64,000 nucleotides of DNA, taken from the NCBI GenBank assembly GCA_963739005.1, contig CAVTYQ010000001.1:62001-126000 (forward strand). Direction: 5' to 3'. Below are positions 8,716 through 17,442 of this stretch, piece after piece. Position 1 is the stretch's first letter, and each line of letters opens with the position of its first letter. Made by a program: the position numbers and the translations under genes. The stretch comes from DASWJZ01 sp963739005. GTDB lineage: Bacteria > Pseudomonadota > Alphaproteobacteria > Rhizobiales > Afifellaceae. The notes under the pieces are model-generated. The model had not been told where the DNA came from. It saw only the letters and a program-made list of their open reading frames with translations, and made no database searches.

Positions 8716-8789
8716 CCGCCTACCAAACACGACTGCGGGCCATTTTTCGCAGAGATACGGCCCAAAGTTGGGCAGAGAGGACAAAAACG

Positions 8790-9122
8790 ATGATGAACGG
8801 GTTTGAAGACGTCCAGAAGGCCGGGCGCGAGGGCATGAGCCGTGCGATGGAGAGCTTTGGAGCGCTTTCGCGCGGTTGGCAGACGCTCGCCAGCGAGACC
8901 GCGGGCTTCTCGAAGGAGTCCTTCGAGGCCAGCGCCGCCCATTTTGAGAAGCTTCTCGGCGCGAAGTCGGTCGACGTCGCCTTCGAGGCGCAGTCGGAAT
9001 TCGTGCGCTCGTCCTACGAGAAGGCCGTCGGCCAGGCCGCGCGCATCGGCGAACTCTACATGGGCCTCGTCAAGGACGTGACGAAGCCGTTTGAGGATTT
9101 CGTTCCTTCGGTCAAGAAGTAA
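8790..9122 (+). CDS. Phasin family protein
   Basis: A 110-residue amphipathic helical protein of the phasin_2 type that coats polyhydroxybutyrate granules. Typical stretches are FSKESFEASAAHFEKLLGAKS and AFEAQSEFVRSSYEKAVGQA, heptad-like helices with no signal peptide. The start ATG at 8790 (MMNGFEDVQ) has an AGAGAGG ribosome site 9 bp upstream; the open frame extends to 8670, but that part lies over the promoter. It is preceded by a TGCA-rich promoter and followed by a strong terminator, so it is monocistronic. Confidence 0.88.
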   Translation: MMNGFEDVQKAGREGMSRAMESFGALSRGWQTLASETAGFSKESFEASAAHFEKLLGAKSVDVAFEAQSEFVRSSYEKAVGQAARIGELYMGLVKDVTKPFEDFVPSVKK

Positions 9123-9144
9123 CGCCCCGACACCTTTTCCCCTC

Positions 9145-9180
9145 AAAGCGCCCGGTCATCGACCGGGCGCTTTTCTTTTT
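9145..9180 (+). terminator. Rho-independent terminator of the phasin gene
   Basis: A 13 bp perfect stem, AAAGCGCCCGGTC / GACCGGGCGCTTT, with an ATC loop, followed by a T-rich run (TTTTCTTTTT). It lies 22 bp after the phasin stop. Confidence 0.9.
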
Positions 9181-9310
9181 CCCCGGCTTCGGGGCGCGCC
9201 GTTGTCCGCGCCTGCCGCCGCGATCCCCAGCATCCTGTGGCTTTGAATCCCCTGACAATTTCGCTTGGAGCGCCTAAATTACGCTGGTGAGGAGGGCGCT
9301 GGCGCGATTC

Positions 9311-9646
9311 ATGGCCAAGGGCACGCGGAAAGACGAGCAGGGGAGAGACGGTCTCGGAACGGCGGTGGTCACCAAGACCAAGCCGAAGACCAAGCGGCCG
9401 AACCTCTACCGCGTGCTGCTCTTGAACGATGACTACACGCCAATGGAGTTCGTGGTGCACGTGATCATGCGATTTTTCGGCAAAAGCCAGGACGACGCGA
9501 CGCGCATCATGCTGCACGTTCACAATCATGGTGTCGGCGAATGCGGGGTCTTCACATATGAGATCGCCGAGACCAAAGTAACGCAGGTGATGGATTTCGC
9601 CCGCAAGCACCAGCACCCGCTGCAATGCGTGATGGAGAAGCAGTGA
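9311..9646 (+). CDS. clpS: ATP-dependent Clp protease adaptor ClpS
   Basis: A 111-residue adaptor that delivers N-degron substrates to ClpAP. The core starts at LYRVLLLNDDYTPMEFVVHV, which includes the substrate-pocket residues, and continues with IMLHVHNHGVGECGVFTYEIAETK. A basic, Lys-rich N-terminal tail precedes it. The ATG at 9311 is preferred to a GTG at 9287, which would add eight non-conserved residues. clpA follows after 89 bp, the normal alphaproteobacterial order. A second, divergent ClpS is at 22981-23286. Confidence 0.95.
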   Translation: MAKGTRKDEQGRDGLGTAVVTKTKPKTKRPNLYRVLLLNDDYTPMEFVVHVIMRFFGKSQDDATRIMLHVHNHGVGECGVFTYEIAETKVTQVMDFARKHQHPLQCVMEKQ

Positions 9647-9735
9647 AATAGGAAACAGGACGTCGAGGGGGAGGGATAGAGGATTGCCGAAGAGGCGCGC
9701 CGGGTGAGCCGGCGTCTAGAAGTGTGAGGTCGAAG

Positions 9736-12159
9736 GTGCCGTCATTTTCCCGCTCTCTCGAAATGGCTCTCCACAAGGCGCTGAGCTTGGCCAACGAGCG
9801 CGACCAGGAATTCGCTACGCTCGAGCACCTTCTGCTCGCTCTCGCCGACGATAAGGACGCCGCCGCCGTGATGCGGGCCTGCAATGTCGACCTCGACAAG
9901 CTGCGCGCCGATCTGAACGAATATATCGACACCGAGCTCTCCAACCTCGTCAATGTCGACAGCGAGGAGGCGAAGCCCACCGCCGGCTTCCAGCGCGTCA
10001 TCCAGCGCGCGGTCATCCACGTGCAGTCTTCAGGGCGCGAAGAGGTGACCGGAGCCAACGTGCTCGTGGCGATCTTCGCCGAGCGCGAAAGCCACGCCGC
10101 CTATTTCCTGCAAGAGCAGGACATGACGCGCTACGACGCCGTCAACTACATCTCGCACGGCATCGCGAAGCGTCCGGGGGCGGAAGAGATCCGTCCGGTG
10201 CGCGGCGCGCGCGAGGAGACGAGCCGCGAATCCGACGACGCCGAGGAGTCGCCGAGCGGCAAGGAGAGCGCGCTCGAGGCCTGGTGCGTCAATCTGAACG
10301 CCAAGGCGCGCGCCGGAAAGATTGATCCGCTGATCGGGCGCGAGCTTGAATTGAAGCGCACCATTCAGGTGCTTTGCCGCAGGAACAAGAACAATCCGCT
10401 CTATGTCGGCGATCCGGGCGTCGGCAAGACGGCGATCGCCGAAGGGCTCGCCAAGAAGATCGTCGAGAGCGACGTGCCGGAGGTGCTCGAAGGCGCCACG
10501 ATCTTCGCGCTCGACATGGGCGCGCTTCTCGCCGGCACGCGCTACCGCGGCGATTTCGAAGAGCGCTTGAAGCAGGTCATCAAGGAGCTGCAGGCGCACG
10601 CCAACGCCATCATGTTCATCGACGAGATCCACACGGTAATCGGCGCCGGCGCCACGTCCGGCGGCGCGATGGACGCGTCGAACCTCTTGAAGCCGGCGCT
10701 TGCCGCCGGCAATCTGCGCTGCATCGGGTCGACCACCTACAAGGAATATCGGCAGTTCTTCGAGAAGGACCGCGCCCTCGTCCGCCGCTTCCAGAAGATC
10801 GACGTGAACGAGCCGTCGCTTCCCGACACGATCGAGATCCTGAAGGGGCTGAAGCCCTATTACGAGGACCACCACAAGGTCCGCTACACCAACGAGGCGA
10901 TCAAGTCGGCGGTGGAGCTTTCGGCCCGCTACATCAACGACAGGAAGCTCCCGGACAAAGCGATCGACGTGATCGACGAGTCAGGCGCGTCGCAGAAGCT
11001 CCTGCCGGAGAGCAAGCGCAAGAAGACGATCGGCATCAAGGACATCGAGGCGACGATTGCGACGATGGCGCGCATTCCGCCGAAGTCGGTGTCGAAGGAC
11101 GACGCCGAGGTGCTGCAGTACATCGATACGAACCTGAAACGGGTCGTCTTCGGGCAGGAGAAGGCGATCGACGCGCTCTCTGCCGCGATCAAGCTCGCGC
11201 GCGCCGGCCTGCGCGAACCAGAAAAGCCGATCGGCTGCTACCTCTTCTCCGGACCGACCGGCGTCGGCAAGACGGAGGTGGCGAAGCAGCTCGCCGACTT
11301 GATGGGCGTCAAGCTCTTGCGCTTCGACATGTCGGAATACATGGAGCGCCACACGGTCTCGCGGCTGATCGGCGCGCCGCCCGGCTATGTCGGCTTCGAC
11401 CAGGGCGGTCTTCTGACCGACGGCGTCGACCAGACGCCGCATTGCGTGCTCCTCCTCGACGAGATCGAGAAGGCGCATCCCGACCTCTTCAACATCCTGC
11501 TTCAGGTGATGGACCACGGAAAGCTCACCGACCACAACGGCAAGCAGATCGACTTCCGCAACGTCATCCTGATCATGACCACGAACGCCGGCGCGTCGGA
11601 GGCGGCGAAGGCGGCGATCGGCTTCGGCAACTCCAAGCGCACCGGCGACGACGAGGAGGCGATCAACCGCCTGTTCACGCCGGAATTCCGGAACCGCCTC
11701 GACGCGACCATCGCCTTCGACTCGCTGCCGCCGGAAGTCGTGCACCTCGTCGTGCAGAAGTTTGTTCTGCAGCTTGAGGCGCAGCTCGCCGACCGCGGCG
11801 TCACCTTCGAGCTGGATGACAAAGCGACGGCGTGGCTGGCCGAGCGCGGCTATGACGAGCGCATGGGCGCGCGCCCACTCGGCCGGTTGATCCAGGACGT
11901 GATCAAGCGCCCGCTCGCCGACGAGGTGCTCTTCGGCAAGCTGCAGAAGGGCGGTGTGGTCAAGGTCTCGGTCGAAGAGAAGCCGGAAGGCGGCACCGGG
12001 CTGAAGCTCGAATCGATCCCCGACGAGAACGCGACGCGCAAGGGCAAGCCGCTCGGCGCTTCGGAGGAGGGGGAGGGCGGCGAAACGGCGAAGCCGCGCC
12101 CGCGTCCGAAGAAACCGAAGGGTGGCGGCTCGGTGCCGCGTGTGCCGCTCAAGGCCTAG
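9736..12159 (+). CDS. clpA: ATP-dependent Clp protease ATP-binding subunit ClpA
   Basis: A AAA+ unfoldase of 807 residues that feeds proteins into ClpP. Order of parts: N-domain (PSFSRSLEMALHKALSLAN, ATLEHLLLALADDKDAAAV), first ATPase domain with Walker A GDPGVGKT and Walker B IMFIDEIHT, second ATPase domain with Walker A GPTGVGKT and LLLDEIEKAHPD, the ClpP-docking loop containing IGFG, and the D2 small domain. The GTG at 9736 is chosen because it yields the family N-terminus MPSFSRSLE and has GAGG 6 bp upstream; a GTG at 9724 is an alternative. A Lys/Pro-rich tail of about 45 residues extends the usual C-terminus. Confidence 0.96.
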   Translation: MPSFSRSLEMALHKALSLANERDQEFATLEHLLLALADDKDAAAVMRACNVDLDKLRADLNEYIDTELSNLVNVDSEEAKPTAGFQRVIQRAVIHVQSSGREEVTGANVLVAIFAERESHAAYFLQEQDMTRYDAVNYISHGIAKRPGAEEIRPVRGAREETSRESDDAEESPSGKESALEAWCVNLNAKARAGKIDPLIGRELELKRTIQVLCRRNKNNPLYVGDPGVGKTAIAEGLAKKIVESDVPEVLEGATIFALDMGALLAGTRYRGDFEERLKQVIKELQAHANAIMFIDEIHTVIGAGATSGGAMDASNLLKPALAAGNLRCIGSTTYKEYRQFFEKDRALVRRFQKIDVNEPSLPDTIEILKGLKPYYEDHHKVRYTNEAIKSAVELSARYINDRKLPDKAIDVIDESGASQKLLPESKRKKTIGIKDIEATIATMARIPPKSVSKDDAEVLQYIDTNLKRVVFGQEKAIDALSAAIKLARAGLREPEKPIGCYLFSGPTGVGKTEVAKQLADLMGVKLLRFDMSEYMERHTVSRLIGAPPGYVGFDQGGLLTDGVDQTPHCVLLLDEIEKAHPDLFNILLQVMDHGKLTDHNGKQIDFRNVILIMTTNAGASEAAKAAIGFGNSKRTGDDEEAINRLFTPEFRNRLDATIAFDSLPPEVVHLVVQKFVLQLEAQLADRGVTFELDDKATAWLAERGYDERMGARPLGRLIQDVIKRPLADEVLFGKLQKGGVVKVSVEEKPEGGTGLKLESIPDENATRKGKPLGASEEGEGGETAKPRPRPKKPKGGGSVPRVPLKA

Positions 12160-12182
12160 CTACATACGGCTCCACGAGCTTT

Positions 12183-12210
12183 GAGCGCCGGCGTTGCCCG
12201 GCGCTTTTAC
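12183..12210 (+). terminator. Rho-independent terminator downstream of clpA
   Basis: An 8 bp perfect stem, AGCGCCGG / CCGGCGCT, with a 6 nt loop, followed by TTTT. It begins 24 bp after the clpA stop. Confidence 0.8.
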
Positions 12211-12327
12211 TTGCCGGCTGTCCGGCTCCGGGATGTGCATGCCGACCGTGCTCGGCGCGGACCGCCGATGGCGGTAGAAATTTCGTCGGCTGAGGTGTAG
12301 TGCGGAGTGACCTTCGAGGGGGGTGTC

Positions 12328-12771
12328 ATGATCCTGGGTCTCTCCGTCCCCACTTTCACGCTCGCACACGTCATCATCAGCCTGGTCGCGATCGGTGCCG
12401 GCGTTGTCGTTCTTCTTGGGATGCTCGCCAACAACCGGCTCGCGGGGTGGACCGCGCTCTTCCTGCTGACCACGGCCGTCACGAGCATCTCTGGCTTCTT
12501 CTTCCTCGTCACGCAGCCGAAGTTCGGACCGCCGCATATCTTCGGCGTGGTCACGCTCGTCGTGATGGTTCCCGTGCTGCTCGGGCGCTACGCCTTCGGC
12601 ATGCGCGGCTGGTGGCGGCTGATCTACATCGCCGGTGCGCTCTTCGTGTTTTGGCTGAATGCCGTGGTCGCGGTCATTCAATTCTTCCAGAAATTCTCGT
12701 TCCTGCAGCCGCTGGCGCCGACGCAGACGGAGCCGCCCTTTCTCATCACGCAGGTGTCCTGCTTGCAGTGA
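12328..12771 (+). CDS. Four-helix integral membrane protein, apparently frameshifted near its C-terminus
   Basis: A 147-residue hydrophobic protein with helices at about 10-30, 38-57, 65-85 and 90-120, of a small membrane family that is common near alphaproteobacterial housekeeping genes and has no known function. GAGGGGGG lies just before the ATG at 12328. Related proteins, as I recall them, continue after an EPPF(L/A)I(T/A)Q motif into a fifth hydrophobic helix. Here the frame runs into VSCLQ and a stop at 12771. The +1-shifted frame reads VLLAVIVLGGIVAAFTFRPAGRA and stops at 12827. A single missing base near 12754-12757 explains both. Whether this is a real mutation or a read error cannot be decided here. 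Confidence 0.6.
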   Translation: MILGLSVPTFTLAHVIISLVAIGAGVVVLLGMLANNRLAGWTALFLLTTAVTSISGFFFLVTQPKFGPPHIFGVVTLVVMVPVLLGRYAFGMRGWWRLIYIAGALFVFWLNAVVAVIQFFQKFSFLQPLAPTQTEPPFLITQVSCLQ

Positions 12772-12915
12772 TCGTGCTCGGCGGCATCGTGGCAGCCTTC
12801 ACGTTCCGTCCCGCCGGGCGCGCCTAGCGCCGGTCCGATCCGAGGGCGCGTCCGCGCGCCCTCAATGCCCAAAAGACCGACCGCACCCTAGCCTTGGGGC
12901 AAATGCGTGAAGAAT

Positions 12916-12934
12916 CCTGACGCTGATCGTCAGG
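12916..12934. promoter_or_regulatory. Inverted repeat upstream of the RND efflux operon (candidate operator)
   Basis: CCTGACG (12916-12922) and CGTCAGG (12928-12934) are a perfect 7 bp inverted repeat around CTGAT, followed by a TTGACT hexamer at 12951. The position, about 95-113 bp before the efflux membrane-fusion gene, suits a repressor site of TetR type. No regulator gene is adjacent. Confidence 0.4.
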
Positions 12935-13028
12935 AGAATTCATCAGATGATTTGACTCTGCTGCACTGCAATAGGAACGTACACTCGCCATCTAGCGCTT
13001 TCGTGAGGGTTCCGCGGGGGCCAGGAAA

Positions 13029-14219
13029 ATGATCAAGGAACGGCTCGCTTCCAAACTCGGCGATCGGATGCCTGGCCTCGCGGCCCTGATGCTGGCGTTG
13101 CTGCTGTCGGCCTGCAACCAGTCCGAAGGCGAGCAGGGCCAGGCGCCGGCGCCGCCGACGGTCACAGTGGCGAACCCGCTGAAGCAGAGCCTCACCGAGT
13201 GGGACGAATTCACCGGACGCTTCGACGCGACGGCCGCAGTCGACATCCGCGCGCGCGTGTCGGGATACCTCGACGCCGTGAATTTCACCGACGGCGCGAT
13301 GGTCAAGGAGGGCGATGTGCTCTTCGAGATCGACCCGCGCCCGTACCAATCCGCGGTCGATCGCGCGCAGGCCGATCTCGATAGCGCCAAGGCCAGCCTG
13401 CAATTGGCGACCAGCCAGCTGAACCGCGCCAAGGCATTGGAGGGCACTCCGGCGCTGTCGGCGGCGGCTTTCGACGAGCGTGTGCAGGAGCAGGAGAGCG
13501 CGGCGGCAGCGGTCGAACAGGCCACGGCAGCGCTCAAGGCGGAACAGCTCAACCTCGGATTCACCAAGGTCCGCGCGCCGATCTCCGGACGCGTCTCCAA
13601 CCGCCGCGTCGACGTCGGCAACCTTGTGACGGGCGATCCGAACGCCACACTGCTGACGACGATCGTCACGCTCGATCCGCTCTATTTCGTCTTCGACATG
13701 AGCGAAGGAGACTTCCTCGCCTATCAGCGGGCCGTGGAACGCGGGGCCGTTCCCTCGACCCGCGACGAGGGAACCAACGTGGAAGCGCAGCTCTCCGACG
13801 AGGCTGACTGGCCGCATCATGGCAAGATGAACTTCGTCGACAATCGCATCGATACGGGCTCCGGCACCATCCGCGTCCGCGCGCTCTTCCCCAATTCCGA
13901 TCTTTTCATCACGCCGGGGCAGTTCGGCCGCATCCGGATTCCCGGATCGAACGAATACGAGGCGCTGCTCGTGCCCGACAGCGCCATCGTGGTCGACCAG
14001 TCGAACCGCATCGTAATGACCGTCACAGACGACGGAACCGTGGTGCCGAAGCCGATCCGGCCCGGGCCGTCTCAGCCGGGAGGCCTCAGGATCGTGCGCG
14101 AGGGCCTGACCGGCGACGAGAAGATCATCATCAACGGCCTGGTGCGCGCCCGGCCGGGGGCCAAGGTCACGCCCGAGCCCGGTGTCATCGCACCGGAACC
14201 CAGCCTCACGCAGGGCTGA
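13029..14219 (+). CDS. RND efflux periplasmic adaptor subunit (AcrA/MexA family lipoprotein)
   Basis: A 396-residue membrane fusion protein bridging an RND pump and an outer-membrane channel. The N-terminal lipoprotein signal has the lipobox LLLSAC, with Cys at about residue 33. Domains in order: lipoyl half (VDIRARVSGYLDAVNF), a coiled-coil hairpin rich in Ala/Gln/Glu (about 110-185), the second lipoyl half (FTKVRAPISGRVSNR), a beta-barrel (LDPLYFVFDMSE) and the membrane-proximal domain. The permease gene starts 11 bp downstream. No TolC-type channel gene and no repressor are adjacent. Confidence 0.93.
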   Translation: MIKERLASKLGDRMPGLAALMLALLLSACNQSEGEQGQAPAPPTVTVANPLKQSLTEWDEFTGRFDATAAVDIRARVSGYLDAVNFTDGAMVKEGDVLFEIDPRPYQSAVDRAQADLDSAKASLQLATSQLNRAKALEGTPALSAAAFDERVQEQESAAAAVEQATAALKAEQLNLGFTKVRAPISGRVSNRRVDVGNLVTGDPNATLLTTIVTLDPLYFVFDMSEGDFLAYQRAVERGAVPSTRDEGTNVEAQLSDEADWPHHGKMNFVDNRIDTGSGTIRVRALFPNSDLFITPGQFGRIRIPGSNEYEALLVPDSAIVVDQSNRIVMTVTDDGTVVPKPIRPGPSQPGGLRIVREGLTGDEKIIINGLVRARPGAKVTPEPGVIAPEPSLTQG

Positions 14220-14230
14220 GGGCGCAGTCG

Positions 14231-17200
14231 ATGCGCTTCTCGCATTTCTGCATCGACCACCCGATCTTCGCGACGGTGCTGTCGATCCTGGTCGTGCTGC
14301 TCGGCGGAGCCGCCTACTTCACGCTGCCCGTTGCGCAATATCCGGAGATCGCGCCGCCGACGATCCAGATTCGCACGAGCTATCCGGGAGCCTCGGCCGA
14401 GGTCGTCTCCAACACCGTCGCGACGCCGATCGAGCAGGAGGTCAACGGCGTCGAGAACATGCTCTACATGGTGTCGCAGGCGACCGGCGACGGTCAGCTG
14501 CAGATCTCGGTCACCTTTGCCCTCGGCACCGATCTCGACACCGCCCAGGTGCTCGTCCAGAACCGCGTCTCGGTGGCGGAGGCGCGGCTGCCGGACGCGG
14601 TTCGCCAGATCGGCGTCACGGTGCAGAAGTCGTCGCCCGACATTCTGATGGTGATCCACCTCAGCTCTTCCGACGGCTCGCGCGACCCGCTCTACATCTC
14701 GAACTACGCGACGCTTCAGGTGCGCGACGTGCTCGCCCGGCTCGACGGCGTGGGCGACGTGCGCATTTTCGGCGCCCGCGACTACGCGATGCGCATCTGG
14801 CTCGACCCGGAGAAGGTGGCCTCGCGCAACCTGACCGCCGGCGACGTCGTGTCGGCGCTTCGTTCGCAGAGCGTACAGGTCGCCTCCGGGGTGCTCGACC
14901 AGCCGCCGGTTCCGGAGCAGGGGGCCTTTCAGCTCAACGTGGAGACGCTCGGGCGCCTCTCCGATCCGCGCCAGTTCGGGAACGTTGTCATCAAGACCGA
15001 CGAGGAAGGGCGCGTGACGCGGGTCGAGGACATCGGCCGTGTTGAATTGGCGGCGCAGGACTACACCGCCAACGGCTATCTCGACGAGCGCCCGGCGGTG
15101 CCGATCCTGATCTTCCAGCGGCCGGGATCGAACGCGCTCGCGACCTCCGATCGGTTGATCGCGACGATGCAGCAGCTTTCGAAGAGCTTTCCTCCGGGCC
15201 TGCGCTACGACATCGTCTACAATCCGACCGAATTCATCGCCGAGTCCGTCCACGAGGTGACGAAGACGATCTGGGAGGCGGCGATCCTCGTCGTCATCGT
15301 CGTCATCGTGTTCTTGCAGACCTGGCGGGCCGCGATCATCCCGATCGTGGCGATTCCGATCGCGCTCATCGGCACGTTCATCGTGATGGCCGCGCTCGGC
15401 TATTCGCTGAACAACCTGTCGCTCTTCGGGCTGGTCCTTGCCATCGGTATTGTGGTCGACGATGCGATTGTCGTGGTGGAGAATGCCGAGCGCGAGTTGC
15501 GCGCCGGCCTTTCGCCGAGGGAGGCGGCGCATCGCACCATGGACGAAGTCGGCAGCGCGCTCATCGCGATCGCGCTGGTGCTTTGCGCGGTGTTCATTCC
15601 GGCGGCGCTGATCAGCGGCATTCAGGGCCAGTTCTTCCGCCAGTTCGCCGTGACGATCGCCGCCGCGACCGTGATCTCGGCCTTCGTCTCGCTGACGCTC
15701 AGCCCGGCGCTCTGCGCCATCCTCCTGAAGCCGCACGCCGAACGCGGCCGGTCGTGGCCACTCTTGCGCCCGATCGGCGCGTTCTTTGGCGGGTTCAATC
15801 GCGGGTTCGAGCGCATGTCGGCCGGATACGGCGCTCTGACGCGGACGCTTCTCCGCTTCGCCGCGGTGATGCTCGTCGTCTACGCTGGTTTCCTGGCGCT
15901 GACAGCATGGCAATTCAGCCGCGCCCCGACGGGGTTCATTCCCGAACAGGACCAGGGCTATCTCATCACGGTCATCCAGCTCCCGCCCGGCGCTTCGCTC
16001 GCGCGCACCGACGCTGTGGTGCGGCGGGCGACGGACCTCGTCCTCGGCATGGACGGCATCGCGCATGCCGTTCCCTTCGCCGGGTTCGACGGGGCGACTT
16101 TCACCAACGCCTCGAACGCCGGCGCGATCTTCTTTCCGCTGAAGCCTTTCGCGGAACGCGAGGCGAAGGGGCTGTCGGCGGCACGTCTGCAAGCGGAGAT
16201 CAACAAGAAGCTGTCGGTCATCCAGGACGCGTTCATCATCACCATCTCGCCGCCGCCGGTGAGCGGCATCGGCACCAGCGGCGGTTTCAAGATGATGGTG
16301 GAGGACAAGGCCGGACGCGGGCTCCAGGCGCTCGAAGCGGCGGCGCAGGGGATCGTCGCCAAGGCAAATCAAACTCCTGGCCTCGCCGGCGTGTTCTCTC
16401 TCTTCAACACGCGCACGCCGAAGATTTACGCCGATATCGACCGCGTGCGGGCCGACATGATCGGCGTGCCGACCGACCGCATCTTCGAGGCGCTCGAGGT
16501 TTATCTCGGCTCGGTCTACGTGAACGACTTCAATATTCTCGGCCGGACCTATCGCGTGACCGCGCAAGCCGACGGCGCCTTCCGCCAGGACGTCCGCGAC
16601 ATCGGCAACTTCAAGACGCGCAGCAACAGCGGCGGCATCGTGCCGCTCAGCTCCGTCGCGACTTTCCGTGAGCTCACCGGCGCCTACCGCGTGCCACGCT
16701 ACAATCTCTACCCGGCAGCCGAGGTCCAGGGATCGACGCGGCCGGGCTTTTCGACGGGCGAGGCGCTTGCGGCCATGGAGAAGATCGCGGCCGAGACGCT
16801 GCCCACGGGCTTCGGCTTCGAATGGACCGAGCTCGCGCTGCAGGAGAGGCTTGTCGGGAACTCAAGCCTGCTCATCTTCGCCGCCTCGGTCGTCTTCGTC
16901 TTCCTGCTGCTCGCCGCGCAATACGAGAGCTGGACGCTGCCGCTGGCGGTGATCCTGATCGTTCCGATGTGTCTGCTCGCCGCGGTCAGCGGTCTCCTCC
17001 TTCGCGCCATGGACGTGAACATCCTGGCTCAGGTCGGGTTCGTGGTGCTGATCGGGCTTGCCGCCAAGAACGCCATCCTGATCGTGGAGTTCGCGCGACA
17101 GGGCGAAGCTGAGGGAAGGCTCCGGCGCGAGGCGGCGGTCGGCGCCGCGCGTACGCGTCTTCGGCCGATCCTGATGACCTCGTTTGCGTTCATCTTCGGC

Positions 17201-17404
17201 GTGGTGCCGCTGGCGCTCGCGACCGGCGCCGGCTTCGAGATGCGCCGGTCGATCGGCACGGCGGTCTTCTTCGGGATGATCGGCGTGACGCTCTTCGGCC
17301 TGCTCTTCACGCCGCTTTTTTATGTGGCCTGCCGCCGACTTGGCGAAATCTTCTCGCGGCGGCCGAGGCCAGTGCCCGGGCAGGATACGAAGCCGGCGGC
17401 ATAG
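14231..17404 (+). CDS. RND efflux transporter permease (AcrB/MexB, HAE1 family)
   Basis: A 1057-residue inner-membrane proton/drug antiporter. The N-terminus FSHFCIDHPIFATVLSILVVLLG is TM1, followed by the first large periplasmic loop (pore and porter subdomains), and TM4 with the proton-relay aspartates in GIVVDDAIVVVENAERE (about residues 412-413). The second repeat carries FIPEQDQGYLI, and TM10-11 has GLAAKNAILIVEFARQ. The length matches the family. It forms an operon with the adaptor gene. Drug range cannot be predicted from sequence. Confidence 0.95.
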   Translation: MRFSHFCIDHPIFATVLSILVVLLGGAAYFTLPVAQYPEIAPPTIQIRTSYPGASAEVVSNTVATPIEQEVNGVENMLYMVSQATGDGQLQISVTFALGTDLDTAQVLVQNRVSVAEARLPDAVRQIGVTVQKSSPDILMVIHLSSSDGSRDPLYISNYATLQVRDVLARLDGVGDVRIFGARDYAMRIWLDPEKVASRNLTAGDVVSALRSQSVQVASGVLDQPPVPEQGAFQLNVETLGRLSDPRQFGNVVIKTDEEGRVTRVEDIGRVELAAQDYTANGYLDERPAVPILIFQRPGSNALATSDRLIATMQQLSKSFPPGLRYDIVYNPTEFIAESVHEVTKTIWEAAILVVIVVIVFLQTWRAAIIPIVAIPIALIGTFIVMAALGYSLNNLSLFGLVLAIGIVVDDAIVVVENAERELRAGLSPREAAHRTMDEVGSALIAIALVLCAVFIPAALISGIQGQFFRQFAVTIAAATVISAFVSLTLSPALCAILLKPHAERGRSWPLLRPIGAFFGGFNRGFERMSAGYGALTRTLLRFAAVMLVVYAGFLALTAWQFSRAPTGFIPEQDQGYLITVIQLPPGASLARTDAVVRRATDLVLGMDGIAHAVPFAGFDGATFTNASNAGAIFFPLKPFAEREAKGLSAARLQAEINKKLSVIQDAFIITISPPPVSGIGTSGGFKMMVEDKAGRGLQALEAAAQGIVAKANQTPGLAGVFSLFNTRTPKIYADIDRVRADMIGVPTDRIFEALEVYLGSVYVNDFNILGRTYRVTAQADGAFRQDVRDIGNFKTRSNSGGIVPLSSVATFRELTGAYRVPRYNLYPAAEVQGSTRPGFSTGEALAAMEKIAAETLPTGFGFEWTELALQERLVGNSSLLIFAASVVFVFLLLAAQYESWTLPLAVILIVPMCLLAAVSGLLLRAMDVNILAQVGFVVLIGLAAKNAILIVEFARQGEAEGRLRREAAVGAARTRLRPILMTSFAFIFGVVPLALATGAGFEMRRSIGTAVFFGMIGVTLFGLLFTPLFYVACRRLGEIFSRRPRPVPGQDTKPAA

Positions 17405-17442
17405 GCGCCGCCGACCCGCTCGAAATCCTCAAAGGCTGAGCG

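Noticed and set aside
14072..16567. 831-codon frame antisense to the RND permease
   Set aside because: Same artefact; the forward frame has all RND motifs.
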